Assembly (NCBI RefSeq): GCF_042677045.1
Contig: NZ_JBHTIH010000007.1
Coordinates: forward strand, 289,808-353,807
Direction of reading: 5' to 3'
Source: Lysobacter_K koreensis
Lineage (GTDB): Bacteria > Pseudomonadota > Gammaproteobacteria > Xanthomonadales > Xanthomonadaceae
Length of the DNA stretch: 64,000 nucleotides
The notes beneath the pieces were generated by a model. It saw nothing but the letters and a program-made list of their open reading frames with translations, searched no databases and was not told the DNA's origin. How positions within the stretch are numbered: position 1 is the stretch's first letter; each line of letters starts with the position of its first letter. Both the position numbers and the translations under genes were made by a program. Below, one piece after another: positions 45,574 to 54,034 of this stretch.

Positions 45574-46551
45574 TCAGCCGGCGACGGGCGCCGCTTCGGC
45601 GGCGGGCGCAGTCGGCTCGGTGCCTTCGAGGACGTCCTCGACCATCTCCGGGTCGACCTGCGCCGGCGCGGTGCCGGTCCCGGTGGCCGCCGGCGCGACC
45701 GGCGCGGCCGCCGGGGCGTTCTTCGCCTTCTCGGCGGCCAGCCACTGCTGGTACTCGGCCTTGGGCACCGCGCGGACCACGATCGGCATGAAGCCGTGGT
45801 CCTTGCCGCACAGCTCCGCGCACTGGCCGCGGTAGACGCCCGGCTTTTCGATCTGGGTCCAGGCCTCGTTGACGATGCCCGGGATCGCGTCCTGCTTCCA
45901 GCCCAGCGCCGGCACCCACCACGCGTGGATCACGTCGTCGGCGGTGATCACGAAGCGGATCTTGGTCTGCGTCGGCAGCACCAGCACGTTGTCGACATCG
46001 AGCAGGTAGTGGGCGTGATCGGCGAGGGTCGGCTGGGTGCCGCTCTGGCGGATCGCGTCGCTCTTGCGGTCCAGGCGGCTGGTCATCTGCACGCCTTCGC
46101 CGAGGTACTCGTACTTCCACATCCACTGGTAGCCGGTGACCTTCACGGTCATCGCCGAATCGCGGGTGTCGTACATCGCGATCAGCTTGCTGGTGGCCGG
46201 GAACGCCATCAGCACCAGCAGCACGATCGGCACCACCGTCCAGACAACCTCGAGCTTGGTGCTGTGGGTGAAGTCCTTGTCCGGCACCGCGCCCTTGGAG
46301 TGGCGGAACTTCCACATCGCGTAGCCCATGGCGCCGAACACCAGGATGCCGATCGCCACGCAGATCCACAGCGCGTACATGTGCGCCGAATAAGCGTTCA
46401 GCGACTGCGAGGTCACGCCCTGGCCCATGTTGAGCTGCCAGCGCACGGGATCCGCGCTCGATGCGGCGGTGGCCGCCTGTGCATAGGCGAAGACCGGCAT
46501 TGCCATCGCGGCGATGCCCACTGCCCACTGCTTGATACGACCGGCTTTCAT
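45574..46551 (-). CDS. ctaC: cytochrome c oxidase subunit II
   Basis: 325 residues with a signal peptide (AVGIAAMAMPVFAYAQ), two TMs and a periplasmic cupredoxin domain. The CuA site is complete: HAWWVPALGWKQDAIPG provides the first His, and GQCAELCGKDHGFMPIVV the two Cys, second His and Met. EVVWTVVPIVLLVLMAFP marks TM 2. No cytochrome c domain follows; instead the last 50 residues are an Ala/Pro/Glu-rich tail (PAAAPVAPAATGTGTAPA). ATG at 46551 is preferred over a TTG 15 bp upstream. First gene of the oxidase locus. Confidence 0.96.
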   Translation of the reverse strand: MKAGRIKQWAVGIAAMAMPVFAYAQAATAASSADPVRWQLNMGQGVTSQSLNAYSAHMYALWICVAIGILVFGAMGYAMWKFRHSKGAVPDKDFTHSTKLEVVWTVVPIVLLVLMAFPATSKLIAMYDTRDSAMTVKVTGYQWMWKYEYLGEGVQMTSRLDRKSDAIRQSGTQPTLADHAHYLLDVDNVLVLPTQTKIRFVITADDVIHAWWVPALGWKQDAIPGIVNEAWTQIEKPGVYRGQCAELCGKDHGFMPIVVRAVPKAEYQQWLAAEKAKNAPAAAPVAPAATGTGTAPAQVDPEMVEDVLEGTEPTAPAAEAAPVAG

Positions 46552-46566
46552 CAGTTCGAGCCCCAA

Positions 46567-47018
46567 GAATCCGCGTGTTTAGAATCTAGCTTTGTTGAAC
46601 AAGCTTTCTACGATCGGCTTGCTAAAATCGGCTTGCTAATCAATATGTTGCGCCGCAACCCCGGGGGCTGCCAATCCCGGCACCACCCACGACCGCGGGG
46701 GACCGCCCGGATTGAAGATGGCTGGCGAGCCCGTGGCGATCGACGCGGCGAGCGGCGAGGAAAGCCCATGGCGCCGGGCGATTCCGGCCCATCGCGCCCT
46801 ACGGAATAACCGCCAAATGGTAGCCGCCGCGGCGCGGTGCGGCAACCCGGACGGCACTTGGGCCGGTGCCGACGGTGGCCTGCGCGGCCGCTCCCGGGCC
46901 GCCGCGACGAACCGCCGGGCGCGGTCGAGCAGCCGCCCGGCGCGGCCCGGCGGCGCGCGGGCCGAACCGCGGCGGAGGCTCTAAACTAGCGGGCTTCCCA
47001 CGCCGTCCCGCGGGCACG
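46567..47018. promoter_or_regulatory. divergent control region cox2 / putA
   Basis: 452 bp without a supported gene. The cox2-proximal 90 bp are strikingly AT-rich for this genome and hold a 14-bp tandem repeat, ATCGGCTTGCTAAA / ATCGGCTTGCTAAT (46613-46626 and 46627-46640). The oxidase promoter is most likely here. The putA-proximal part is extremely GC-rich except for TCTAAACTAGC at 46980, a possible -10 region for putA. No consensus -35/-10 pair can be fixed with confidence. Confidence 0.55.
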
Positions 47019-50000
47019 ATGACTACCGAAATCCCCTTCGCCGATGCCCGCCTGGGCGCGGCCACCGGCGCCGCCTGCGGGCGCGCGCTGATCAGCCCCG
47101 AACTGCCACCGGCCCCCAGTGGCCCGCGCGCGGCGATCACCGCCGGCTGGGTCCGCGACGAGGCGCAGCACGTGCGCGCCCTGCTTGAACAGGCCCGCCT
47201 GCCCGACGCCGACCGCGACGCCGCCCAAGCGACCGCCGCCGACCTGGTCAAGCGCGTGCGCGCCCGCGCCAGCGACCAGGGCGCGATCGAGGCGTTCATG
47301 CGCCAGTACGACCTGGGCAGCGAGGAAGGCGTGCTGCTGATGTGCGTGGCCGAGGCACTGCTGCGCATCCCCGACGCCGACACCGCCGACAAGCTGATCC
47401 GCGACAAGCTCGGCGAGGCCGACTGGCGCCGGCACATGGGCCAGTCCGATTCGGTGCTGGTCAACGCCTCGACCTGGGGCCTGATGCTCACCGGGCACCT
47501 GGTCGACCTCGCCGACGACACCAAGCGCGACGTCCACAACGCGTTCAAGCGCCTGGTCGGCCGCGTCGGCGAGCCGGTGATCCGCCTGGCGGTGCGCCAG
47601 GCGATGCGGATCATGGGCCACCAGTTCGTCATGGGCCGCACCATTGGCGAGGCGCTGACCCGTTCGCGCAAGGGCGACAACGCCAACTACCGCTACTCGT
47701 TCGACATGCTCGGCGAGGGCGCGCTCACCACCAAGGACGCGCTGCGCTACCAGCAGGCCTACCGCGATGCGATCCACGCGATCGGCAAGAGCGGTCACTT
47801 CGTGGGGACGGATGTGTTCGCGGCGCCGTCGATCTCGGTCAAGCTGTCGGCGCTGCACCCGCGCTACGAGCACGCCAAGCGCGCGCGGGTGTTCGCCGAA
47901 CTCACGCCGCGCGTGCTGGAACTGGCGCAACTGGCCAAGTCGTACGGCATCGGCTTCACCATCGACGCCGAGGAGTCCGATCGGCTCGAAATGTCGCTCG
48001 ACGTGATCGCCGCCGCCTACGCCGATGCCTCGCTCGCCGGCTGGGAAGGCTACGGCCTGGCGGTGCAGGCGTACCAGAAGCGCGCGCCGGAAGTGATCGA
48101 CTTCCTCGCCGACCTCGCCCGCCGCACCGGCCGCCGCATTCCGGTGCGCCTGGTCAAGGGCGCGTACTGGGACAGCGAGGTCAAGCGCGCGCAGGTCGAT
48201 GGCCAGGCCGGCTACCCGGTGTTCACGCGCAAGCCGAACACCGACGTGTCCTACCTCGCCAACGCGCGGCGCATGCTCGAAGCCTCTGATGCGATCTACC
48301 CGATGTTCGCGACCCACAACGCGCACACGATCGCGACCCTGCACCGGCGCGCGACGAGCATGGGCCGCGCCGCGCACTTCGAGTTCCAGAAGCTGCACGG
48401 CATGGGCGACGACCTCTACGCCGAAGTGATCTCGGCCGACCGCCTCGACGTGCCGTGCCGCGTGTACGCGCCGGTCGGTTCGCACGAGGACCTGCTGCCG
48501 TACCTGGTGCGGCGCCTGCTCGAGAACGGCGCCAACTCCAGCTTCGTCAACCGCATCACCGACGAGGCCGTCGCGATCGACGACCTGATCCGCGACCCGG
48601 TGCAGACCGTGGCCGCGTTCGCCACCATCCCGCACCCGCGCATTCCCCAGCCGGCCGATCTGTTCCGCAGTTTCGGCTTCGACAGGACCAACTCCATGGG
48701 CATCAACCTCGCCAACGACCAGCAACTGCAGGCGCTCGCCGCGCAGGTCAACGCCGCCGCCAAGACCGACTGGCGCGCCGCGCCGCTGGTTCCGGGCGCG
48801 ACGGTGTCAGGCCCGAACATCGCGGTGAGCAACCCCGCCGACCGCCGCGAGACCGTCGGCCAGTGGCAGGCCGCCGACAGCGCCACGGTCGAGCGCGCAC
48901 TGGCCAACGCGGTCGCCGCGCAGGACGCGTGGAACGCGACTCCGGCCGCGAGCCGCGCCGCGATCATCGAGCACGCCGCCGACCTGATGGAAGCGCGCAT
49001 GCCGATGTTCATCGCGCTGTGCACCAAGGAAGCCGGCAAGACCATCCCCGACGGCGTCGCCGAGGTGCGCGAGGCCGTCGACTTCCTGCGCTACTACGGC
49101 CAGCAGGCGCGCAAGCTGTTCGTGCCCGAGGCGCTGCCCGGCCCGACCGGCGAGTCCAACACCCTGCAGCTGTCCGGCCGCGGCGTGTTCGTCTGCATCA
49201 GCCCGTGGAACTTCCCGCTGGCGATCTTCGCCGGGCAGATCGCGGCCGCGCTGGCCGCGGGCAACGCCGTGCTCGCCAAGCCGGCCGAGCAGACCAACCT
49301 GATCGGCTACGCGGCGGTGAAGCTGCTGCACGAGGCCGGCGTGCCCGAAGCGGTGCTGCAGTTCCTGCCCGGCGACGGCGCCACCGTTGGCGCGGCACTG
49401 ACGAAGGACCCGCGCGTGGCCGGCGTCGCGTTCACCGGCTCAACCGACACCGCGCGCGCGATCAACCGTTCGCTGGCCGCTCGCGATGCCGCGATCGGCG
49501 TGCTGATCGCCGAGACCGGCGGCCAGAACGCGCTGATCGCCGACTCGTCGTCGTTGCCGGAGCAGGTCGTCAAGGACGCGATCAGCTCGGCGTTCACCTC
49601 GGCCGGCCAGCGCTGCTCGGCCGCGCGCGTGCTGTTCGTGCAGGACGACATCGCCGACAAGGTCACCACCATGCTCGCCGGCGCGATGGCCGAACTGAAG
49701 GTCGGCGACCCCGGCCTGCTGTCGACCGACGTCGGCCCGGTGATCGACGACGACGCGCTGAAGATGCTGCGCGCGCACGCCGAGCGCATGGACCGCGAGG
49801 CCACCCCGATCGCGACCGTCGCCACCGACAACGAAGCCGCGCACGGCAGCTTCTTCGCGCCGCGCGCGTACACGCTGAACTCGCTCGACCAGCTGCACCA
49901 GGAGATCTTCGGGCCGGTGCTGCACGTGGTGCGCTGGAAGGCCGACCAGCTCGATGCGGTGATCGACGCGATCAACGCGACCGGCTATGGCCTCACGCTC

Positions 50001-50252
50001 GGCATCCACTCGCGCATCGACGAGACGGTCGAGAAGATCGCCGCGCGGGTCAAGGTCGGCAACTGCTACGTCAACCGCAACCAGATCGGCGCGGTGGTCG
50101 GCGTGCAGCCGTTCGGCGGCCAGAACCTGTCCGGCACCGGCCCCAAGGCCGGCGGCCCGCACTACCTGCCGCGCTTCACCACCGAGAAGACGATCACCGT
50201 CAACACCACCGCCGCCGGCGGCAACGCCTCGCTGCTAACGCTGGGTGAGTGA
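47019..50252 (+). CDS. putA: bifunctional proline dehydrogenase / P5C dehydrogenase
   Basis: 1077-residue enzyme oxidising proline to glutamate: FAD-dependent proline dehydrogenase (about 150-480; GFTIDAEESDRLEMSLDV, VRLVKGAYWDSEVKRAQ, ATHNAHTIATL) and an aldehyde-dehydrogenase domain (about 560-1060). In the latter, Glu832 lies in IAETGGQNALI, catalytic Cys866 in SAGQRCSAARVL, and FVCISPWNFPLAIF is the NAD-binding start. It lacks the N-terminal ribbon-helix-helix repressor domain of E. coli PutA (1320 residues), so it is not self-regulating. ATG at 47019 is the first start after a GC-rich leader. Electrons go to the quinone pool, which links it loosely to the divergent oxidase operon. Confidence 0.96.
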   Translation: MTTEIPFADARLGAATGAACGRALISPELPPAPSGPRAAITAGWVRDEAQHVRALLEQARLPDADRDAAQATAADLVKRVRARASDQGAIEAFMRQYDLGSEEGVLLMCVAEALLRIPDADTADKLIRDKLGEADWRRHMGQSDSVLVNASTWGLMLTGHLVDLADDTKRDVHNAFKRLVGRVGEPVIRLAVRQAMRIMGHQFVMGRTIGEALTRSRKGDNANYRYSFDMLGEGALTTKDALRYQQAYRDAIHAIGKSGHFVGTDVFAAPSISVKLSALHPRYEHAKRARVFAELTPRVLELAQLAKSYGIGFTIDAEESDRLEMSLDVIAAAYADASLAGWEGYGLAVQAYQKRAPEVIDFLADLARRTGRRIPVRLVKGAYWDSEVKRAQVDGQAGYPVFTRKPNTDVSYLANARRMLEASDAIYPMFATHNAHTIATLHRRATSMGRAAHFEFQKLHGMGDDLYAEVISADRLDVPCRVYAPVGSHEDLLPYLVRRLLENGANSSFVNRITDEAVAIDDLIRDPVQTVAAFATIPHPRIPQPADLFRSFGFDRTNSMGINLANDQQLQALAAQVNAAAKTDWRAAPLVPGATVSGPNIAVSNPADRRETVGQWQAADSATVERALANAVAAQDAWNATPAASRAAIIEHAADLMEARMPMFIALCTKEAGKTIPDGVAEVREAVDFLRYYGQQARKLFVPEALPGPTGESNTLQLSGRGVFVCISPWNFPLAIFAGQIAAALAAGNAVLAKPAEQTNLIGYAAVKLLHEAGVPEAVLQFLPGDGATVGAALTKDPRVAGVAFTGSTDTARAINRSLAARDAAIGVLIAETGGQNALIADSSSLPEQVVKDAISSAFTSAGQRCSAARVLFVQDDIADKVTTMLAGAMAELKVGDPGLLSTDVGPVIDDDALKMLRAHAERMDREATPIATVATDNEAAHGSFFAPRAYTLNSLDQLHQEIFGPVLHVVRWKADQLDAVIDAINATGYGLTLGIHSRIDETVEKIAARVKVGNCYVNRNQIGAVVGVQPFGGQNLSGTGPKAGGPHYLPRFTTEKTITVNTTAAGGNASLLTLGE

Positions 50253-50286
50253 TCGCTGCTTGCGCGGCACTGCCGCGCGCGACCAC

Positions 50287-50391
50287 GAACGCCCGCCGCG
50301 CTGCGGTGGGCCGGACGAATAAGCGCTTGCGAGCCACTGGCTCGCGCGCTTATGAGCGCCCGCGGCGCTGCGGCGGGGAGGACGAGTGAGC
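50287..50391. repeat. 38-bp direct repeat flanking a hairpin
   Basis: The 38-bp units at 50287-50324 and 50354-50391 agree at 31 positions (core CGCCCGC, GCGCTGCGG, GGACGA). Overlapping them, ATAAGCGCTTGCGAGCC and GGCTCGCGCGCTTAT (50319-50353) form a hairpin with a 3-nt loop. It follows putA directly. Confidence 0.8.
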
Positions 50392-50472
50392 TCCCACCGC
50401 GCTGTGAGTCGCGACCTCCGCAAGGTTCTGGTGATCGGTCGCGATTCACGTCGCTTCTAAAGCACTGGATCC

Positions 50473-50505
50473 AAAAAAAAAAGCCCCGCCGAAGCGGGGC
50501 TTTTT
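50473..50505. terminator. bidirectional terminator
   Basis: AAGCCCCGC-CGAA-GCGGGGCTT with ten As on the left and TTTTT on the right. It separates the convergent putA and fadL-type genes. Confidence 0.93.
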
Positions 50506-50527
50506 CGTCATCCACGATAACGCTGGA

Positions 50528-51895
50528 TCAGAACTTGTACTGCGCCGAGATGCCGTACAGGTCGGCCCCGCCTTCGAACTGGCCGAACAGGCGCTGGCCG
50601 CCCTGGGCCGCCGGCGTGATGATGCCGATCTGCGGGGTGTCCGGCTCGATCCGGGTGTAGGCCAGGTTGATGCCGAGCGCCTCGCTGAGCTGCCAGGTCG
50701 CGCCGAGCGAGTACCACTTGCGGTCCTCGTCGGGCAGGCGCGGGGTGCGCGTGGCGAACGTGGTCGGGGTCTCGTCGTAGGCGTAGCCGGCACGCACGGT
50801 CCAGGCATCGTTCAACTTGTACTCGCCGCCGATCGACATGAAACGGGTGTCGCTCCAGCTGAAGTCCTCGACCGAATCCGCATCCGGATTGACGAAGTCG
50901 ATGCGCACTTCGCGCAGCGATTCCCAACCGGTTTCCGAGTAGGTCAGGCCCATCGAGAAGCGCTCGGTGAACTCGTAGTTCGCCGCCACGGTGGTGATCG
51001 AGGGCGTGGTCAGCTTGGCGGTGACATCGCCGTCCTGGAACAGCGCGCGTGCGCCGCGGCCGTCGAACGTCGCGCGCGCGGCGGTGGGCACGGTCCAGTC
51101 GACGTCACCGGTCAGGTCGTAGTCGATTTCCGAACGGTACGACAGGCCCAGCGAGAGCTTGTCGGTCGGGCGGAAGTTGACGCCGAGGATGTAGCCCACG
51201 CCGGTGTCGTCGCCGGACACTTCAGCGAAGCCGTCCGAGCCCTGCGGGCGCGCGAACGCCGGCAGGGCGCCACGGCCCGCGGCCGGGGTCTGCAGGAACA
51301 GGGCCGAACCGAAATCGACCGCCTTGGACAGGGTCACGTCGGCGTTGGAGTAGATCAGGCCCAGGCCGACCGACAGGTGCTCGGGCACCACGTCGATCGC
51401 GATCGAGGTGGTGAAGTCGACGATCTTCACGTCGGAGGTCGCGGCGTAGTAGCGGCCGACCCAGTCGCGGTCGTATTCGGTCTTCAGGCCGAACGGCGCG
51501 CTGACCATCGCGCCCAGCGCGATGCCATTGCCGAACTTGTGCACGACCGACATCGCCGGCACCGGGGTGACGTCGCCGGCGTTGCCGCCGTCGCCGCCGG
51601 TCAACGGACGGCCGGTGATGTCCTGGCCGCCGCCGGTGAATTCGTAGCTGAGGTCGATCACGGTCACGTCGGCCTGCACCGTCGTGCCTTCGAACTGGGT
51701 CATCGTCGCCGGGTTGTTTACGACCACCGAGCTGTCGCCGGTCTTCACGCCGGAGCCCGCGAACGCGCTGCCCATCGACTTGACACTGTTTTCCTTGAGC
51801 TGGAAGCCCGAGGCCTGGACCTGGCCGAACGCGAGCGCGCCGGTGATGCCCAGGGCGAGGGCCGACAGGCGGGTGATGCGGTGTACGTGCTGCAT
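50528..51895 (-). CDS. FadL/OmpP1-family outer-membrane porin
   Basis: 455 residues with a signal peptide (LSALALGITGALAFGQVQA). The mature N terminus SGFQLKENSVKSMGSAFAGS, the plug-forming VVVNNPATMTQFEGT and later APFGLKTEYD identify the FadL family, which takes up hydrophobic compounds such as long-chain fatty acids. The C-terminal strand LYGISAQYKF ends in Phe. An ATG at 51910 is in frame, but GGAG placed 9 nt before the ATG at 51895 favours the latter. A single gene with its own promoter. Confidence 0.93.
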   Translation of the reverse strand: MQHVHRITRLSALALGITGALAFGQVQASGFQLKENSVKSMGSAFAGSGVKTGDSSVVVNNPATMTQFEGTTVQADVTVIDLSYEFTGGGQDITGRPLTGGDGGNAGDVTPVPAMSVVHKFGNGIALGAMVSAPFGLKTEYDRDWVGRYYAATSDVKIVDFTTSIAIDVVPEHLSVGLGLIYSNADVTLSKAVDFGSALFLQTPAAGRGALPAFARPQGSDGFAEVSGDDTGVGYILGVNFRPTDKLSLGLSYRSEIDYDLTGDVDWTVPTAARATFDGRGARALFQDGDVTAKLTTPSITTVAANYEFTERFSMGLTYSETGWESLREVRIDFVNPDADSVEDFSWSDTRFMSIGGEYKLNDAWTVRAGYAYDETPTTFATRTPRLPDEDRKWYSLGATWQLSEALGINLAYTRIEPDTPQIGIITPAAQGGQRLFGQFEGGADLYGISAQYKF

Positions 51896-52006
51896 GCGTG
51901 TAGTCTCCATGGGAGTATTTTTTGGTCTTCTTTGGCTGTCTCGACGGCCACCGGCGGCGCCGGTGCCGCGTGCCGGAAGCCCCTCCCGACGTACGACGCC
52001 GTATGC

Positions 52007-52036
52007 ACTATAGCGCGCACATTAACCTGAAGCTAA
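52007..52036 (-). promoter_or_regulatory. possible promoter of the fadL-type gene
   Basis: On the minus strand a near-consensus -10 TATAGT (52012-52007) stands 18 bp after TTAGCT (52036-52031), about 110 bp upstream of the start. The -35 match is weak. Confidence 0.45.
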
Positions 52037-52187
52037 CAATGCACGACCCCCGTCCAGCGACCTGTGTGCGCATGTCCCGCGATCCCCGGCGTCGCCGACT
52101 GCGGCACCGATGCGAGAAGCCGTCGGGTGCATTGCGGGCCCGTCGCGCCGGTCGCGGTCGCGGCCGCAACGCGCGCGGCGGTTGAAC

Positions 52188-52880
52188 GTGTTCGTCGCGC
52201 TGCCCTCGCGGGACAAGGCCCGGCTGCGCTGGGCGATGCCGCTGCTGTTCGTGCTGCTGTGGGCGTGCTTCGTCAGCTCGAGCCTGCTGCCCGACCCCGA
52301 ACAACGCCGGGTGATGCTGACCTGGGGCGCGCTGTCCGGCGGGCTGTCCACGCCGGCCGACTGGGCGTTGGCGCTGCGCGACGGCACCGCGGTGCGCCTG
52401 GTCAGCGCGCTGTTTCTGCACGCTGACTGGGCGCACCTGCTCGGCAACCTGCTGTTCCTGCTGATCTTCGGCCTGCCCGCCGAGCGCGCGATGGGGCCGT
52501 GGCGCTTCCTCGGGCTGTTCCTGTTCGGTGGCGCGGCGGCCAACCTCGCCGCGGTGCTCGCGATCGGCACCCCCGACCGGCTGATCATCGGCGCCAGCGG
52601 CGCGGTGTCGGCCTTGATCGGCGCCTACCTGGCGCTGTTCCCGGGCGCCAAACTCGGCGTGGTGGTCCCGCTGGGCCTGTTCCTGCAGTTCGTGAAGGTG
52701 CCGGCCGCGTTGTTGATCGGGGTGTGGGCGCTGCTGCAATTCCTGTTCACCTTCATCGGCCCGGCGTTCGGCGCGGTGGCGTGGTCGGCGCACCTGGCCG
52801 GGTTCGCGTTCGGCGGCGCGTTCGCGCTGCTGGCACGGGCCGGCATCGCCCGGCGCATGCGCCGCAAGCGCGGGTTTTAG
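52188..52880 (+). CDS. rhomboid-family intramembrane serine protease
   Basis: 230 residues with six to seven TMs. HADWAHLLGNLLFLLIFGLP is the conserved TM 2 block (H-x-x-x-H-x-x-x-N), the nucleophile is in IIGASGAVSALIGAY (GASG), and the catalytic His in VAWSAHLAGFAFGGAFA. Both residues of the Ser-His dyad are therefore present and the enzyme should be active. Substrates are unknown. The GTG at 52188 gives a start like that of homologues; the frame is open further up, through Arg-rich sequence that is unlikely to be coding. Confidence 0.88.
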   Translation: MFVALPSRDKARLRWAMPLLFVLLWACFVSSSLLPDPEQRRVMLTWGALSGGLSTPADWALALRDGTAVRLVSALFLHADWAHLLGNLLFLLIFGLPAERAMGPWRFLGLFLFGGAAANLAAVLAIGTPDRLIIGASGAVSALIGAYLALFPGAKLGVVVPLGLFLQFVKVPAALLIGVWALLQFLFTFIGPAFGAVAWSAHLAGFAFGGAFALLARAGIARRMRRKRGF

Positions 52881-52918
52881 CAGGGGAGCGGGAACAGGGA
52901 AGCAACAGCCGGTGCGCT

Positions 52919-52956
52919 TCCCCGTTCCCCGTTCCCCGTTCCCCGTTCCCCGTTCC
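52919..52956 (+). repeat. TTCCCCG heptamer tandem repeat
   Basis: Five to six copies of TTCCCCG in 38 bp between the rhomboid and DUF1820 genes. GGGAACAGGGAAG at 52890 can pair with them. Confidence 0.9.
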
Positions 52957-52974
52957 CGCCTCTAAGATCCAGTC

Positions 52975-53295
52975 ATGACCAAGAAGCTCTACAAGGTGAC
53001 CTTCCTCAACGCCGGCACGGTGTACGAGCTGTACGCGCGCCACGTCGCGTCCGGGGCGCTGTGGGGCTTCACCGAAGTCGGCGAACTGGTGTTCGATGTG
53101 CACGACGGCGTGGTCATCGATCCAACCGAGGAGCGCCTGCGCGACGAATTCGGCAACACCCGGGTGTTGCACCTGCCGATGCAGGCGATCGTGCGGATCG
53201 AGGAAGTCGAGCGCAAAGGCAAGTCGGCGATCCGCGATGCGGCCAGCGGCGAGAAAGTGGTGACGCCGTTCCCGCTGCCGGCCAAGCCGCGCTGA
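52975..53295 (+). CDS. DUF1820 family protein
   Basis: 106-residue soluble protein starting MTKKLYKVTFLNAGTVYELY, with ASGALWGFTEVGELVFD and LPMQAIVRIEEVERKGKSAI as further conserved blocks of DUF1820. Nothing is known of its biochemical role. The small beta-rich fold and lack of signal suggest a cytoplasmic protein. It lies 94 bp after the rhomboid gene, with a tandem repeat in between. Confidence 0.9.
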   Translation: MTKKLYKVTFLNAGTVYELYARHVASGALWGFTEVGELVFDVHDGVVIDPTEERLRDEFGNTRVLHLPMQAIVRIEEVERKGKSAIRDAASGEKVVTPFPLPAKPR

Positions 53296-53434
53296 GACCG
53301 ACGCGCGTTGCGCATGGCAGCGCCCACTGTCCGACGAACGGCCCGTGGTTTTGACCTGCAGGAATGCCCTCGGGAGTAGGGTCGGCAGGGCGACGACCGC
53401 GTCGCCGCGCAACGCCCTGACCGGAGGTGCCGCC

Positions 53435-53980
53435 ATGAAACCGTTCGTCGTCCCGACCACGATCCTCGCCGCGATCCTCGTCGCGCTGATGGCCACGCCA
53501 CTGGCCGCCTCGGCCGAGAACGTGCGGGTGTCCCTGATCCCGTTCGAGGAGGTGCCGTCGGTGTCCTCCGCCGCGCGTGGCTCGTTCAAGGCCGACATCG
53601 ATAGCCGCGCCTCGCAGATCGCCTACGACCTGGAGTACAGCGGGCTGACCGGTGACGTGCGCCAGGCCCACATCCATTTCGGCCAGCGCAACGTCAACGG
53701 TGGCATCAGCGTGTTCCTGTGCCAGACCGCGACCAATCCCGACCCCACCGGCCTGGCGCCGGCCTGCCCGGCCTCGGGCCGCGTCAGCGGCGTGCTGACC
53801 ATCGCCAACGTCGTCGGGCCCGCGGGCCAGGGCATCGCCGCGGGCGAGTTCGCCGAACTGGTGGCGGCGATCCGCGACGGGGTCGCGTACGTCAACGTGC
53901 ACTCGAGCACCTTCCCCGGCGGTGAGGTGCGTGGCCAGCTCAACGGCCGGCGCAACCTGCTGCCGCCCCCTGGGCATTGA
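53435..53980 (+). CDS. secreted CHRD-domain protein
   Basis: 181 residues: signal peptide (VPTTILAAILVALMATPLAASA) quoted in part as LAAILVALMATPLAASA, then one CHRD domain. Its features are LIPFEEVPSVSSAARGSFKA, AHIHFGQRNVNGGISVFLC and the C-terminal AYVNVHSSTFPGGEVRGQL, the hallmark of the family. CHRD domains are named after chordin; bacterial ones are exported and of unknown function. A good GGAGG at 53423 precedes the ATG at 53435. It converges on ctpA. Confidence 0.9.
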   Translation: MKPFVVPTTILAAILVALMATPLAASAENVRVSLIPFEEVPSVSSAARGSFKADIDSRASQIAYDLEYSGLTGDVRQAHIHFGQRNVNGGISVFLCQTATNPDPTGLAPACPASGRVSGVLTIANVVGPAGQGIAAGEFAELVAAIRDGVAYVNVHSSTFPGGEVRGQLNGRRNLLPPPGH

Positions 53981-54034
53981 GGCGGTCGCAGCCGCGGCCC
54001 GCGGAAACCCACCGGACGGGCCGCGTGCGGCGTC

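Noticed and set aside
43639..46809. A 1056-codon plus-strand frame across ctaG, cox1 and cox2
   Set aside because: Antisense to three certain oxidase genes; its translation is dominated by His/Asp/Gln/Arg, typical of reverse reading of GC-rich codons.
52919..52956. TTCCCCG array considered as a regulatory site array
   Set aside because: Simple heptamer slippage repeat with no conserved half-sites; listed only as a repeat.
53993..54025. GCGGCCCG / CGGGCCGC pairing between the CHRD and ctpA genes as terminator
   Set aside because: Long loop and no T run; pairing of this sort arises by chance in GC-rich DNA.
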